Shown here piece after piece: positions 33,034 through 46,055 of a stretch of DNA of 64,000 nucleotides; the stretch's first letter is position 1; every line of letters starts with the position of its first letter. Origin of the DNA: Cryptomeria japonica (taxonomy: Eukaryota > Streptophyta > Pinopsida > Cupressales > Cupressaceae); contig NC_081415.1 in the NCBI RefSeq assembly GCF_030272615.1, positions 190,368,270 to 190,432,269 on the forward strand, in the 5' to 3' direction. The notes beneath the pieces are model-generated. The model was given only the letters and a program-made list of their open reading frames with translations. It did no database searches and was not told the origin of the DNA. The position numbers and the translations under genes are program-made.

Positions 33034-35588
33034 GAACTAGGTATTGACCGAGATGTGTGAGAGTAGATGAAAATGGAAAAAGTATGGAAGACCAAGGGTT
33101 GGATGGAATGTAAATGAATCTGAAGTGTACTTGCAATGTGTAAAGTGTAAGACCAAGTATGTATGCAGTAGAGTAGGTGTGACTTCCAAAGAGAGGATAG
33201 TTTCTCTTGATGAGGTAAGTTGACCTTGACTCTAAGTAGGACCAAATGAAACCCAAAGGTGATAGACCTTGATGAGGGACCACTTAGCAAAATGTTGTTG
33301 TATGTAATGTGTTGACAAAGTATGATGAGGACAAGCAAGTGACCTTTTGACTCAAGTTTAGACAAATGTGAATTTAATGCAAGATGTAAAGCAATGATGG
33401 ACTTTGTGGGACCCAAAGACAAGTTGAATGCTAGATGAAAACCTCGAGAAACAACCTAGGAAGCTCAAGAATTCCGAAACTGATTGCTCTTGTTTGTTGG
33501 ACTGTAAAATTTTTCCAATTTGTGAAGTTGTTGGTTGTGACCAAATCTAAATGTTTGATTGTTTTTCGTGACAAGAGGACACAATGTTGATGAGGACTCA
33601 ATGTTTGCAAGTGTTTAGACTGACAATGACTCCAAGAAAAGTGTGTTGTTTGATGTAAAAATGTTTTGCATACACTTGAAGACACAAAAGACACAATGTT
33701 TTGTTGTTTGGTCTTGAATGTTTAAAATAAGTCAAGCACAATTCTTCTGGCTGGCCAAGACAATAGTTGTTGATCCCACATGAGGTTTTACCCCCGAGGC
33801 TACGCTATTCAGAGCAGATACTTAGATGTTTGACCTCACTGGCTCCACCCTCGGCACTCACTTCTCGGGTCAGCCAAGCATCAGTCCCCATGAAAACTCC
33901 CCATGGCGAACTTTGTATCTCTACTAAGAACCTTATGTGTGTGGGCCGCTACCAGAGGTCCGACCTCCTGCCCCAACAACTAGAAGGATTTGGGCTTCTA
34001 AAACAAAAAGGTGCTAGTAAGGGCATCCGCTCATGTGGCCATACATGCGGCACTTTCAGCTCTGTAAATATAGAAGGCTCCCAGCCAGTAGGGGTTATGC
34101 CCTACAACTGATCAAATAAATTTGATCAAAGGAGTTTATGGGGAGACATAGTATCGGTATGAACTAATCAGCACACGTTATTCATAGTTTTCACCATGAA
34201 TATAGTTATTTATAGTGGTTTGGAAGAAGATGGCTTTTCTTTTGCTACCACTTGGGTCATTCTCTTCTCACTAGTAGTCCTAATGACCACACAGGAAGAC
34301 AGACCCTCTAAAACTTAAACAAAAAGAGCCTATTGCTCAAGACACAAGAGACAATGCTTCAATTTTAGTGCACCAATTGAAGTGTTTACTAGTCTATGAA
34401 AATAAGGCACACAATAAAAATCCAAAAACCCTTGCCAAGGACCTGCAACAAAGATTTATTAGTGGTTTGGATTGTTTCAAATGATCACCCCTTCCTGCAA
34501 GCACACAAGTTAGGTAAATTTTAGATCCAAAAGACTTTGTGAAATAGGGGCCTTCAACAATGCGTTTTGTTGACCAATTCAAAGATCTGATTCATCATAA
34601 AAAAAGAACACTTGTAAAATTTCAAGAGATTTCCAGAAATGTAAGAAAATCCAAAAAAATTGCTAATTGACTCCAAAAACTATTTTTTTATGAAAAATCA
34701 TAAAAAATTCATATAAAATGCAAAATCAATCCAAAAAATTTTAAATTTTTGCTGGAGAGTTCTGATGGTCTTCCAAACTTGCATAAAATTTGTTTTGCAA
34801 CAAATCCAAGCAGTTTGTGAGATATGAGTAAAATAATGCAAAACCTTAATTTTTAAAGATCTGATTTGTGAGGAATTATTTTGCATCAAATTTAAAATCA
34901 CAAAGAACAAATCCTGTGTATAATTTCTGAGAGATTTCCAAAAATGTAAGAAAATTCAAAAAATTCGCTAATTTGCTCTCAAAATTAATTTTTATGAAAA
35001 ATCATAAAAAATTCATATAAATTGAACAATTGATCCAAAAACTTTGAAATTTTTATTGAACCCTTCTGATACTTTTCCTAAACTGCACAAAAAAATTTAT
35101 GCCAAAATTCAAAGCCGTTTTTGAGATCTGATTAAAATAATGAAAAACCCTAATTTTTAAAGATCCAATTTTTAGGGAAATATTTTGCATCAAAATTAAA
35201 ATCACAAAAAATAGATCCTATGTATAATTCTAAGTGATTTCCAAAAATGTAAGAAAATCCAAAAAATTCTCTCATTTGCTCTCAAAATTAATTTTTTATG
35301 AAAAATCATAAAAAATTCATAGAAAATGAAAATGTGGTCCAAAAATTCTGAATTTTGTATTGAGAGCTCCTGATACTTTCTTCAACCTGCAAAAAACATT
35401 TGGTGCAAAATTTCCTATCTGTTTGTGAGATATGATCAAATCTCTCCAAGATCTTGATTTTGTGTCCAAAACCCTAGTTGCACAAGGTTATTCTCCAAAT
35501 TGTTTTACAAAACAACAATATAGGGTTAGAAAAATCTGCAAAAAACATAGATCTAACAAAAATCCATGTCCCACTGGGCGTGCCAAAT
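33034..35588 (-). other. Gypsy 5' leader with tandem repeats and a GC-rich block
   Basis: About 2.5 kb from primer site to gag start with no convincing gene. It holds about 2.7 copies of a ~305-bp direct repeat at 34625-35440 (each with atttccaaaaatgtaagaaa and tttatgaaaaatcataaaaa). A distinctly GC-richer block lies at 33770-34110, and runs of tgttttg words at 33430-33720. Confidence 0.7.
35568..35585 (-). other. Gypsy primer binding site
   Basis: Plus strand gtcccactgggcgtgcca, i.e. tggcacgcccagtgggac on the element strand, three bases from the 5' LTR edge. Its position and its TGG start fit a tRNA primer site. I cannot name the tRNA with certainty. Confidence 0.65.
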
Positions 35589-36363
35589 TGTATATGGTGA
35601 AAATGGAAACAACAATATTGATATTGAAAGGCTAAATGAATTCAACCACAAAACCCTAGCCTAACAACAACAAAGATCCACCATAACATATGAAGATTAC
35701 CTAAGACAATGCAAATCAAATGAAATCACAAAGATTATACCATCACATGTCCAATAGGGTTTGGATCTCCATTCTTCCTATCTCCATTGGTCTTGCTTGA
35801 TATATTTGCTCTCAGATTTTATGTGCACAAGAGCTCAACAAAGAACGAAATGTGGTTGCAAGTAGGATCACCTATGTTCAAAAGCGTAGTGTAGTCAAGT
35901 AGTCAACAGGGGGTTTGATAATGAAGGAAGCATCTCCTTATATAGAAGACACTATATGAAATGGAGGGATAAGATTGAGAGGTGTAAAAGGAGGTCGGTT
36001 ATGATTAGAGGGTAGGTAAAAGAAATAATAAAATAATGAAAGGGGTAGGTAGTGTATGAATTAAGAGATGAATGACATGTGTCATAGGTAGAAAAGGTTA
36101 ATGAATTAATTAAATAAATAAATATTTATATAATTAATAGAAGAACTGAGATCAATTAAATAAATAAGATATTTATTTAATTTAGGAAAAGGATAATTTA
36201 AATAAATAAATGTATTTATTTAAATGAGAAATAAGGCTAGAAGAGGATAAATGAATTAATTAAATAAATAAAGATTTATTTAATTAATAGAAGAATTAAG
36301 ATAAAATAATTAAATAAATAAAGATATTTATTTAATTAGACATGACAATTTTAGGTGTCTACA
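35589..36363 (-). repeat. Gypsy 5' LTR
   Basis: Same length as the 3' LTR with about 8 substitutions and no gaps seen. A minus-strand TATA-type box (tatataagg) lies at about 35936-35944 and recurs at 25411-25420 in the 3' LTR. Confidence 0.95.
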
Positions 36364-36368
36364 GTATG

Positions 36369-37019
36369 AGCAGTCCAAAGAACTATGACACTTCACTGAA
36401 AGGAGCAGCATATCAGTCCTTATTGGCATCAAATTATACAAATGACAACTAGGGATGAAGCTATAGGAGACAATCACTATCTTTCTTGTAATTTTAAAAA
36501 AAAATATTATTTCTATAAGGTGTATTGACTTATACCTGTCGATCCATGAGACTGTGCAAGATCCTCGTCAAAGGGGTTCAGGTTCCTGCACCAACAATTG
36601 AGCATCATAAGCATTACATTTGTAATTTGATAAACAATAAATACTGCAGTATCATAAGCATCATAAGCATCACATATGTATCATCATATATGTAATTGAG
36701 CATCATAAGAATCACATATATTTCATCATAAACATGCAATCCATTACATACGTATCATAAATCACCATCCATCACATAGCTAATAAGTAGTCCACATTCC
36801 ATAAATAAACACAAAGTTCAAAAAATGTCACATGTATCATCATAAGCATGTAATCCATCACATATGTATTTTAAATCACCATCTATCACATAGCTAGAGG
36901 TGCATCATGAATTAATTAAGTAATGGCATTAGAATTCAAAACATATGAATTATTTATGTAACCATATAAGTCAAATCAATTTCTATCAAGATATCAATAT
37001 TAAATAGATAATATAATAA
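36369..37019. other. CACTA-B noncoding region with catcataagcat repeats
   Basis: No gene. Degenerate repeats based on atcataagcatcac at 36596-36730, and two ~112-bp units (from about 36734 and 36846) sharing atcacatagcta. Confidence 0.6.
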
Positions 37020-37105
37020 TCACATCTCATACATTTCATTCATGTCATTGATCTTCTTCTTCATCCAACTCATCATCATGACCATCATCATCATCATCAT
37101 CGTCG

Positions 37106-37146
<41 letters not shown>

Positions 37147-40100
37147 GTTATTGTGTTCGTCATCATCATCGTCATCACCATCACCGACACCATCACCATC
37201 ACCATCACCATCATCATTAGCAGCACCACCATCATCATCATCAGCTTCTTCTTCATGTACATTTCCGTCAGGAACATCATCGAGTAACTGTCAATCGTGA
37301 TCATCTATGTCATCTTCTACTTCTTCGGTATCTTCTTCTTCCATCACATTATACATTATTGGCCTTCCTCTTGGATCATGTCTAACAACAAATGACCAAC
37401 CCGGTTTATGTGGAACCTTCGAGTAAAATACCTACTCACATTGACTTGGAAGAACATAGGGCTCATCCCCAACTCGTTCAAACAACCTTGTATTAACCAT
37501 TGTAAATCCATTATCATGTTCGATAACAATTCTATTAGGATCATTTATATTCAGTCGTAGCCTATACCATTTGACGATGAACAGAACTAATTTGAAGGAA
37601 TTAAAGTCACACTCAAGTATATCATCCAAAATGCCATAGTATCGATTTTGAGACACTTGAGGATGTATGTCATTTCTAGATGAAATATTGGTCACCTCAA
37701 AGACTGCAGTTATCCTAGAATCACAAGTTTTCTTCATGTCATCCAACTATTTGATGCGAAATTTATGACTATTGCAACACATAGCCTTGTGGTGTTTGAC
37801 CGACACTATGTCTAACATATTAAAATTATTGCATCATGAGTTGATAAACATACGGGTGATTAATAAAATTATACGTACATGTTGATCTCTTAAACCATAT
37901 GCTAAATCAATTTCCCTTTGTGTAACATTGGAATCTCCATTACGATGAGCTTCTTTAACCAATGAAGTGACACCATCCCATGTTAATGTGCGACCAGAAT
38001 GTTGACATCATTCAATCCACACCATCATCCAATCAAGATTGTTTGCAATATACAAATGTAGCACATCCCACTCCCGACCAACTGTACAAATAATTAATAG
38101 ACCACTTACAATTGATTTATTTAGAAGATTAAGAATTAATTTACTACAATAACATCTTATAATTACCTCTCACTTTCTTCAATCTACCTTTCCCCATCAA
38201 GTGCTCCCCTTCAAATTTATTAATGGGGTTGGGATCCCAAATGCGATCTACGTGGATTTTTGCTGCAAACTTAGGAAGATATTCAGTAATGTACACCATA
38301 GTTTGGTATACCATATATCCCTCCACCATAGAACCCTCAGGATGTGCTCTTTGTCGAACCAAAGCCTTCAAAAATTTCAAGTGCCTCTCAACCATCCACA
38401 TTGACCTAGTGTGTACAGGTCCACACAATTCGATCTCCTCAACTTGGTGTATGAGGTAGTGTTCTTGTACATTGAAAAAAGTTGAAGGTAGACACTTTTG
38501 CATTTCACACATTAGATGAGGGATTTTTCTCTTCCAATATTTAATATCTTCCTTGTGGATTTCTTTAGATGACAACCACCTAATTAAAGAGATTGAAGAC
38601 GCAAAAATATATAAACGAGACTTTACAAAATAAGATACAATATATTGCATAACAAGTAAAACAAATGGCAAATATAATATCTATACAACAAATTGAACAA
38701 ACATTACTACTTACCTCATGTATTTTCCAAGATCATATATGACTTGCTTGATATTATTGTCGAAGTGGTCTGGGAGAGATAGAGGTAGAACGTACTGCAA
38801 CAATTATAAAATGATCTTTTCATTGTTTTCTAACATAATACAATGAAAAGTACATGCGCAGTATACAAATATATAGTAAATACACAAGAACGCGAATTAC
38901 CTTAATGAAGGTATGCCAATCATGTGTTTTCATCCCTAGCCCAAATTCACTCTTCTTTGATATGAGATTGTTTATGTTCGCAGCAAATCCTGTGGGAAAT
39001 CAAATTTTTCGTATGACTTCTTTTATAGAATTGCTTTGTTGCTCCGTTAATAACCAAGGAAGGGCACTTATATTAATCTGATCTCCATTGCTATTTGATT
39101 GAATGACATTTTTCATTGCATGATTGGTTTCCACAATGTCACTACAAATTTTGACAATTTTTTCTTTGTCACGCCTTCCATCCAATATTTTCCATAATGT
39201 CTTTGTTATATTCTTTCCAATATGCATTGTATCAAACAAATGCACAATTTGTAGCTGCTCGTAGTAAGGCAACCTACTGAATTGTCTGGGATAACTTTTT
39301 AGTCCCTTTGGAAGGTGGCCATCCATGCCTTGACGACCTTCAGTATCATCAATTACATCATTAGTAAACAAAACACGATAGAAAAATTCAAATTCCAAAC
39401 ATAAACCATTAGATGGAATGACATTGCCTTGACAATTAATTCTACTATATTCCAACTTCCATAAGTGAGGAGTCATTCTTCGTGGCTTTGATGTAGTCTC
39501 TTCTTTCCCATTGCAAAGATGTTTTTCAGTATTCTGGTACTTATGATTTTTGTGAAGGAAGTGCCTATACTCATCAAACACCTACTTTCCTAAACTTTTT
39601 GAATAACAGGATTTCATCTTTGGACCACAAACTGGACATGCAAATTTTCCCTTTGTTTGAAGAACTACAAGATAATGTATAATTCTATTAAATCTGTTAA
39701 TTTTTATAATTATAATTATCATGTGCAACTTGAACACTATAACGTACCACAAAAATGTGTTAGCCCTAGGGCATCATGTATTGTCCATACAAGCATTGCA
39801 TGGAATTGAAATTGTCTTTGTCCTATTGGTCTAGAGATGTCATACATGGTCACACCATTCCATAACTTCAGCAACTCGTCGATAAGAGGCTCAAGATATA
39901 CATTCATATCTTTAACTTGGTACTTGCCTAGTGGAATGAACAAAAACATTACATAATTATTATGACCATTTTACTACAATATTTATAATTAAATGTAGAT
40001 GACTATTAAATGATAAAATACCTGGAACAATCATTGCCAACATTATGTGCTCCATCTTTATTGACATCCATGGAGGAATATTATTGTTGATAACAAAAAT

Positions 40101-41351
40101 AGGCCACACTGAGTAAACAGATCTCAACTCTCCAAATGGATTGACACCGTCCGTTGCCAATGAAAGCTTGAGATTACGAGGTTCTTCTTTAAAGTGTGGC
40201 CACTTTTCCTCTATGTCCATAAATGTTGAACCATCTGCAGAAATTCGAATAATGTCATCTCGAATTCTATTGCATGCATGGTAATCCATAAATTGTGCCA
40301 AGCTAGTGCACCTGAATAATCGTTGCATACGTGGAATAATAGGAATATAACGAAGAACCTTGCGAGGCACCTTTTTTTGTTATTTGATCTGTTCGATATC
40401 TACTGATATGACATTCAGGGCATTCTGTTCCAAATTCATGTTGTTTATGATATATAATATGATCATTGGGACAAGCATCTATTGTTTGATACTCCATTCC
40501 AATATCTTTCATAATGGCAGATAATTCTCGGTATGAGCGAGGTAGAATATTTGATGGTGGTAAGAAAAACTCACCTATCAATCTACAGCAAAAAAAAAAA
40601 GTTTGAGGTATTAATATAAAGAATATTAATGGTACATGATTCACCATTTATTAACTGTAATGACATGTATGACACACCTTAACATACGTGAGATTGTTAT
40701 GTTGGATAAACCATTCATAACCTTCAAGTTTACCAACAACAATACAACAAAGAGAAGAGTTGTTTGGGAGCCTTTGTAAAGGGGCTCATATGCCTTCTCA
40801 AGAAGAGGTAAATCATGAACATCAAGGTCATCTTGATCATCATGATCAGCTATGCCAGTACTAAATGTGTCATGGATCAATGTATTTGTACCATCATCTT
40901 CAATTGTGTTTTCTGGTACATGATCATCATCTTCCATGGGATCATTATCTTCAGCTTCGATATTCACACCTCCATGTTCCTCCACTTCAAAAACCATATT
41001 CTCAGGGTTTTGTTGATGCATACCATGTGCTCTAGGGCACTCCACCTATATAAAATTGATATACTTAAATAAACTGTGATCATGATCTCATTATCAAGTG
41101 ATTTCTTATGTATATAAATTGTTAAAATGATATAATGAACAACTTACCAATGGATGATAATCATGTCCCCCTTCAATGTGACCATGCTACCTACAATGTT
41201 TCTTAGCTGTTTTGATTAGAAGTCTTCTAGTCTTTAAGCCCTTACAAATTTTGCAGGGATAATAACATTTCCCATCACCTTTTCTTTTCAAGTTAGACCA
41301 TAATCTAGCAATTGTCTCCTTATTTTGTTCTTCGCTGATATTATCTGACAT
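37020..41351 (-). pseudogene. TNP2-like CACTA transposase of CACTA-B
   Basis: Nine exons with good splice signals: 41351-41148, 41045-40678, 40582-40022, 39927-39748, 39664-38901, 38794-38715, 38579-38167, about 38085-37880, and about 37813-37020. Domains in order: N-terminal transposase-associated Cys/His region (CKICKGLKTRR, HGHIEGGHDYHPLV); Transposase_21 core (LATDGVNPFGELRSVYSVWP, PPWMSIKMEHIMLAMIVPG, IDELLKLWNGV); DUF4218 (QEHYLIHQVEEIELCGPVH); DUF4216 at the end; then an Asp-rich tail. This is the enzyme that would cut and move CACTA ends in the nucleus. Defects: TAG/TGA/TAA stops in exons 1, 5, 8 and 9, and a frameshift in the A run at about 40375. Confidence 0.88.
37070..37260 (-). 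repeat. cat/cgt microsatellite coding the acidic tail of the TNP2-like protein
   Basis: Imperfect catcat and cgtcgt triplets (37076-37135), then accatc/atcacc triplets (37165-37215). On the minus strand and in the transposase frame these give runs of Asp with some Gly. Confidence 0.8.
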
Positions 41352-44300
41352 GGTCTTTCTTCACAGGCAAAAAAATCAGGCTATGGAAACTTCAGTGCAA
41401 AAGCTTCACAAAAATTGCAAATCGAACCAAAACCATTGAACTTAATAGAGAACGTATTTAATGTAGCTGATTGTGTGAATTTCTGAGCATTGTGTCTACA
41501 AATTCTTACTAAAAGTTTTCCTGCTGCAGACTTTCTGAGAGACATTTTTGAGTATTCTAAGCAAAGCATTTATTTTAACATACACTTATTCATCCACATT
41601 GCAGGGATAACAATACAAGGCTCACATATTGGTCTAAGAGGATGCCATGGTCTCACAAAGTAACCAAGAACCATATGAAATGATGGTCTTGAATCCACAC
41701 ACAAATAGGGAGGATCCATATGATTATGTATGACTTCCCCCTTGTTTGTTTAATGGGATTAGCTAGCTCCAAGACATAGCCATCAATAATCACTAAGAAT
41801 GTACAAGTGGATCGTAGCTACCCATACAACAAACACTTACCCCTATCCTCAAATTTTCCCAATGTTTGATTCCTTATATACACTCATCCAAGGTTATCTA
41901 TGTTGATCTTGGTGAGGAATCACATCACAACAAAGAAGGCAACATTTAAAAATAGCAAGAGTTTCACTAAACTACCAAAGATCATAAATATTGAAAGAAA
42001 GAAAAAATAGTAACAATAATAAGTCAAATAAATGTGTTCAATTCCAATAGCAAATCAAACATTGCCACAATAACTACACAATAGAGAAAACTCACAATAG
42101 TGATTAAACTAATTCAAACAAGATAAAATAAAATTGTTGGCCCATGCAACAAAGATGAGAGATCATCAATAATTGAAGGAAATTTCACAATCCTTAAAAG
42201 TGCACATTACATAACTATACGACTAGAAATTGTGGCTAAATAGAGTGAAGATTCATCATGACTCCAATAATAGTCCTTCATGTGTGCATTTGTGGCATGA
42301 ACACAAAAACTCCCACATGGCATGGCCATGTACCTAATGGAAAAGACATGCCCAGGCTACGTGCCCAAAAAACATGACTATAATAATAGTCCCTCATGCA
42401 TGCATTTGTGGGCTCCACACTACAAATCCTAACATATCATGGCAATACACCTCATAGAGAAGACATACCTAGGGCCACATTGTGCATAGCAACGTGCCTC
42501 ACAAAGAAGACATGTATAGGGCACATGCCACATAGCAATGTGTCTTATGGAAAAATATGCATGCATGTCACACACCAAAGCTATATGTATACATCATGAG
42601 GCACATTCATATGTTATCAAACACAACCTATTGTATCTAACATGAGTTCCTCTCTACATGTGTGCAAATCTTCCAACACTAATCACCACTAAGAAGGAAT
42701 AATATAAAATTCATCTTCAAATATTTGTGTGTGTGTGTGGAATTGTGTCTTTGAACCCAAATCGCTACCATCAACAACATGTAAGCATCACCTACACTAT
42801 ATCAAAACATAAGTATGGCGAGACATCATATCTATTTGCATAATGTCAAAACACATGCAAACATGAAAATCATCATAGCATGACAAAAATCAATCTCCAC
42901 ATGTTGGAACAAAGATATAAATAAGATAATAGGGTAAGAGGAAACCCATACCAAGAACCACATACCAACTATCGGCAATGCCATCAAGATAAATGTAGGA
43001 TAGGATACCACTATGAGCCATCCAATGGTCCATTCTATGAGGAGAACTAGGGGATACTATCTTTGAAAGGTGTGGTCAATAGAGATAATCTCTACTAATG
43101 CCACAATATGTCACCATAGCTTCTTGAGTTTTCCATTCTTCTACTTAACACCACATTTATTAAGTTCCTCAACAGCGAGGTTGGTTCTCAATAGGATGCA
43201 CAAACATGTAGACACACAAGAATGGTTTCATCATACTTGTACAACAATATAAATTCATTTTTCTAGTTAATTACTTAGTGTAAAAATAGCTCCATTACAT
43301 AACATAGCGCAATAATCACCATAAGTTTTCAAATAAACTGCCCAAACATCAATTGGAGTTACCCTTTCTAAGGTACAAACATAATTTATTTATAACTTCA
43401 AAATTAAAATAATCACAATACATCCAAATAAGTTCAATAGTGCATGGAAATAGACAACATGATCCATAATTAAACCCATAAATTACTCTAATTGGATATG
43501 CTAATAAAATGGTGTCTCAAATAATAGAGATTATGTTGGACCTATAATAGAGATCTAGACTTTGTTTCATCATACACAAGCATGGTTTCATCATACTTGT
43601 ATCCAAATACACCATCCATAGATAGGTACTCAGTACCACAATCTCATGGGTGCCCTTTTAGCTGAATTTACCCTATATTTAGGTGAATCTACCCTTGTAT
43701 CATTCCTTGATCTAGTATGTCATTCCACCAATCAATAATTTTTCCATATTCTTGGGAGAATACACTATCCCTTAGGTGTATATGCCATATCCTTAAATTA
43801 ATCCTCCTTGTCATCATCCTAAGTCCTCTTTTTGTTAAGTCTTATCCCTTCATATTTAGGAAAATCCACCTATCATTATGTGAATCTACTTTCTCTTAGG
43901 TGAATCTATTTAATCCAATTCACCAACTCTCACAATCACAACCTATTTAATCCTATTCCCCACATTCCCCTCCTCAATAACCTCTGAAAATGGAATCACC
44001 AAACTCTACCCTAAACCTCATACTACTAATCTCCCTCATTCCCCTCGCATACACATCCTCTCCTCCCTCCTCGGCCCTCACCCTAACTCTGAGGTGCAGA
44101 CTCAACTCAAACACCACACACAATCTCGATATCCACCCACCCTTGGTTTCCTCGTCCGATATCTAGTTTCTATCTATCCCCAAGTAATGGTTTACCCGCC
44201 TTCCTGTTCATGGATTAGTGGTTCCAGCTCCCATCCATATATGGAATGGCATGTTTCTTGATTTTGGTTGTACAACTATCAAACTATAGGTAGGGTGGGA

Positions 44301-44779
44301 TAGCAATAGTTTCGGGAAGTAATAGTTGGTTGGACACCTGAACCCGAAGACACAACAACCAATTCCAATCATGGGGTAGCATCAAAGCATAATCGAAGGG
44401 GGTAGCATACACATGGCATGTGAACTGTATGATGGAATACCTCAAAGAGATGTCATTTCATGGAATTTTAAGATCGTAGGATATGCACAAAATGGATTAA
44501 TTCGAAAAAAAAAACCAGTTGCGAAAAAAAATTAAGTTGCCTTCATTGAAAAACAAAGAGTTCTTACCTTGCTTGTGTAGAGATCGCTCTGGCGAGGGGG
44601 GTGGGGAGGCAAGACGGCTTCGGTTTTCTTTCAAAATGAAAATGCCTTGTGTGTTTTTTTTTTAAATAAAATGCCCGAGGTCGTCGAAATTCCGACGAAC
44701 ACAGGCATTTTTTTAAAAAAAAAAAAAATTTTCACACAATGCTCCTTGTCCGTCGGAAACCTCTATCGGAATTTGACCC
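41352..44779. other. CACTA-B upstream noncoding region
   Basis: No gene recognised. It has two related ~110-bp units around 42257 and 42367 (atagtcc.tcatg.atgcatttgtg), repeated taggtgaatctac words at 43680-43910, and gtcgga/ttccgac words in the last 150 bases before the right end. The transposase promoter should lie at the left side of this stretch, but I see no clear TATA box to name. Confidence 0.5.
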
Positions 44780-44796
44780 CAAATGTATTAGTGGTG

Positions 44797-45024
44797 GTTT
44801 TTCCCTATTTGGGTTTCCACATTAAATCAGGTGTTATATGTGTTATGATGATTATGTGTTTATGATTTTGCATGTTTAGCAGTTTTTGGTTATATTGCTG
44901 AAGTATATGTTACCGAGGTTGAATCTGTTGATTTTATGGAATTTTAAGTTTGTATGATTCACCCCCCTCTCTCATCTTGTTAGCTATTGGCATCAGTACT
45001 TTACATTTAGTATCAGAACTATCA
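44797..45024 (+). repeat. Copia solo LTR, right part
   Basis: Resumes with gtttttccctatttgggtt after the CACTA-B duplication gtg (44794-44796) and ends gaactatca at 45024, followed by the duplicated gcttt. With the left part it gives about 1.5 kb, the full LTR length of this family. Confidence 0.9.
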
Positions 45025-45029
45025 GCTTT

Positions 45030-45514
45030 GATAATACCTTTTTAATGTTGCATTATTTGTAAGGAGGACAACTCCTAATGCATGTTGAAAATTGTGTTCT
45101 AGTGACTGAGACTAACCTAATGTATCTCAGAATGGCATAAATTGCCAGGATGGAGATATAGCAGATGAGTTCAAGATTGTTGTTGTAGAAATTATTCAAT
45201 TTTTGTGCTTGAAATTTATGTATATACACTATTTATAGTCTACTCTATATTTCCTACTCAGCTACTCCTATTGCTTTAAAATGAAATGTGAACTGATGAA
45301 TTGTATTCTATAGATGACCAGTGCCTTTCTTCACTGTTTGGGCTACAGAGTCTTTATATTTCTTTAGGACTTATTGTGTAAACTTATGAGACAATTTTTA
45401 AACCCACCACCTCTCGATGAGTCTGTCAATTACATTATTACCAAGCACTGTGGCTTTTCGGCATATAACCGGTAACCAACATTTTTTGTTTAACAAACTG
45501 GAAGATAAACAAAT
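45030..45514. other. CACTA-A noncoding stretch
   Basis: No gene or repeat recognised between the solo-LTR duplication and the atcgatg-rich block. Confidence 0.5.
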
Positions 45515-46055
45515 TGAGTATTGTTGTCTCCTCACCGATACCTATCTAGTATCCTTCGGTCCCTTTTTATGTCGAAGAAACCCTGGGCTTTGGTGACTTC
45601 CTTTAGTTTTCCATCAAAATGCTTTTTCCATCGATATCACTATGCTCCTTCAATGAATGGGTCTGTTGTCTCACTGAAGCCCCTTTTATCCTCTCTTTGT
45701 CGTCTTCCACCAATAAAGTTGTATCGATGAAACCATGTGTATCAGAGACATGCCTTTTAGTCTCCTTGAAACTCATATTCTCATCGAAATCTTTTTGCTA
45801 TCCATCGGGTTTCATGTCAAAGAGACTTTGGACTTCGGTGACTTCTTTTGTCCTCCCATCGAAACTCATATCCTTATCGATAGCATTCATTGATGTAGTT
45901 TTCTTTTGTTTTATCAATATCACTTTTTCGATGGGAATGCTTCTTTCGGTGAATCTTCTTTATCTTGCATCGATGATATTTTTTCTTGGAAAGCCTTTTC
46001 TCATCGGTGGGGGCCACCTCTGCTTTCTTCGATACCTTTTGTTGGTGGGACCTAT
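45515..46055. repeat. CACTA-A subterminal-type block, left copy
   Basis: Aligns in direct orientation with about 53645-54060 (shared stretch with tatgtcgaagaaacc, ttttccatc.aaa, tatcactatgc). Rich in atcgat, catcga and tcgatg words, as in CACTA subterminal regions that bind the element proteins. Confidence 0.65.

Larger units (their letters stand above)
25064..36363 (-). mobile_element. Gypsy (Ty3) LTR retrotransposon lacking RT/integrase core, with antisense PMD gene
   Basis: Two 775-bp LTRs (25064-25838 and 35589-36363) differ at about 8 positions by eye. The target duplication gtatg lies at 25059-25063 and 36364-36368. On the minus strand: a long leader, gag-protease (33033-30124), then a spacer joined to an integrase C-terminal domain (to 28927). 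No reverse transcriptase, RNase H or integrase catalytic motif is present. Between integrase and 3' LTR a plant mobile domain gene runs on the plus strand (26178-27140). The gag knuckle type (CEFHKSKGHKTGNCHRL) fits the Tat/Ogre/Athila side of plant Gypsy. Non-autonomous but, by LTR similarity, young. Confidence 0.92.
21054..44793 (-). mobile_element. CACTA-B: CACTA (En/Spm) transposon with TNP2-like gene
   Basis: The left end is cactagtacattca (21054) and the right end reads tgaccccaaatgtattagtg to 44793, one mismatch in the terminal ten bases. The 3-bp target duplication gtg lies at 21051-21053 and 44794-44796. The flanks rejoin into one continuous Copia LTR. The subterminal sequence at both ends is rich in gtcgga/tccgac words. 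The TNP2-like transposase is on the minus strand at 37020-41351. Without the Gypsy insertion (25064-36363) the element is about 12.4 kb. Confidence 0.93.

Noticed and set aside
33767-34111. 114-codon plus-strand frame
   Set aside because: No motif; it sits in the GC-rich part of the Gypsy leader and is antisense to the element. Kept as a composition finding only.
37042-37287. Plus-strand Ile/Val-rich and minus-strand Met/Thr-rich frames
   Set aside because: Frame shadows of the cat/cgt microsatellite; the meaningful frame is the acidic tail of the TNP2-like gene.
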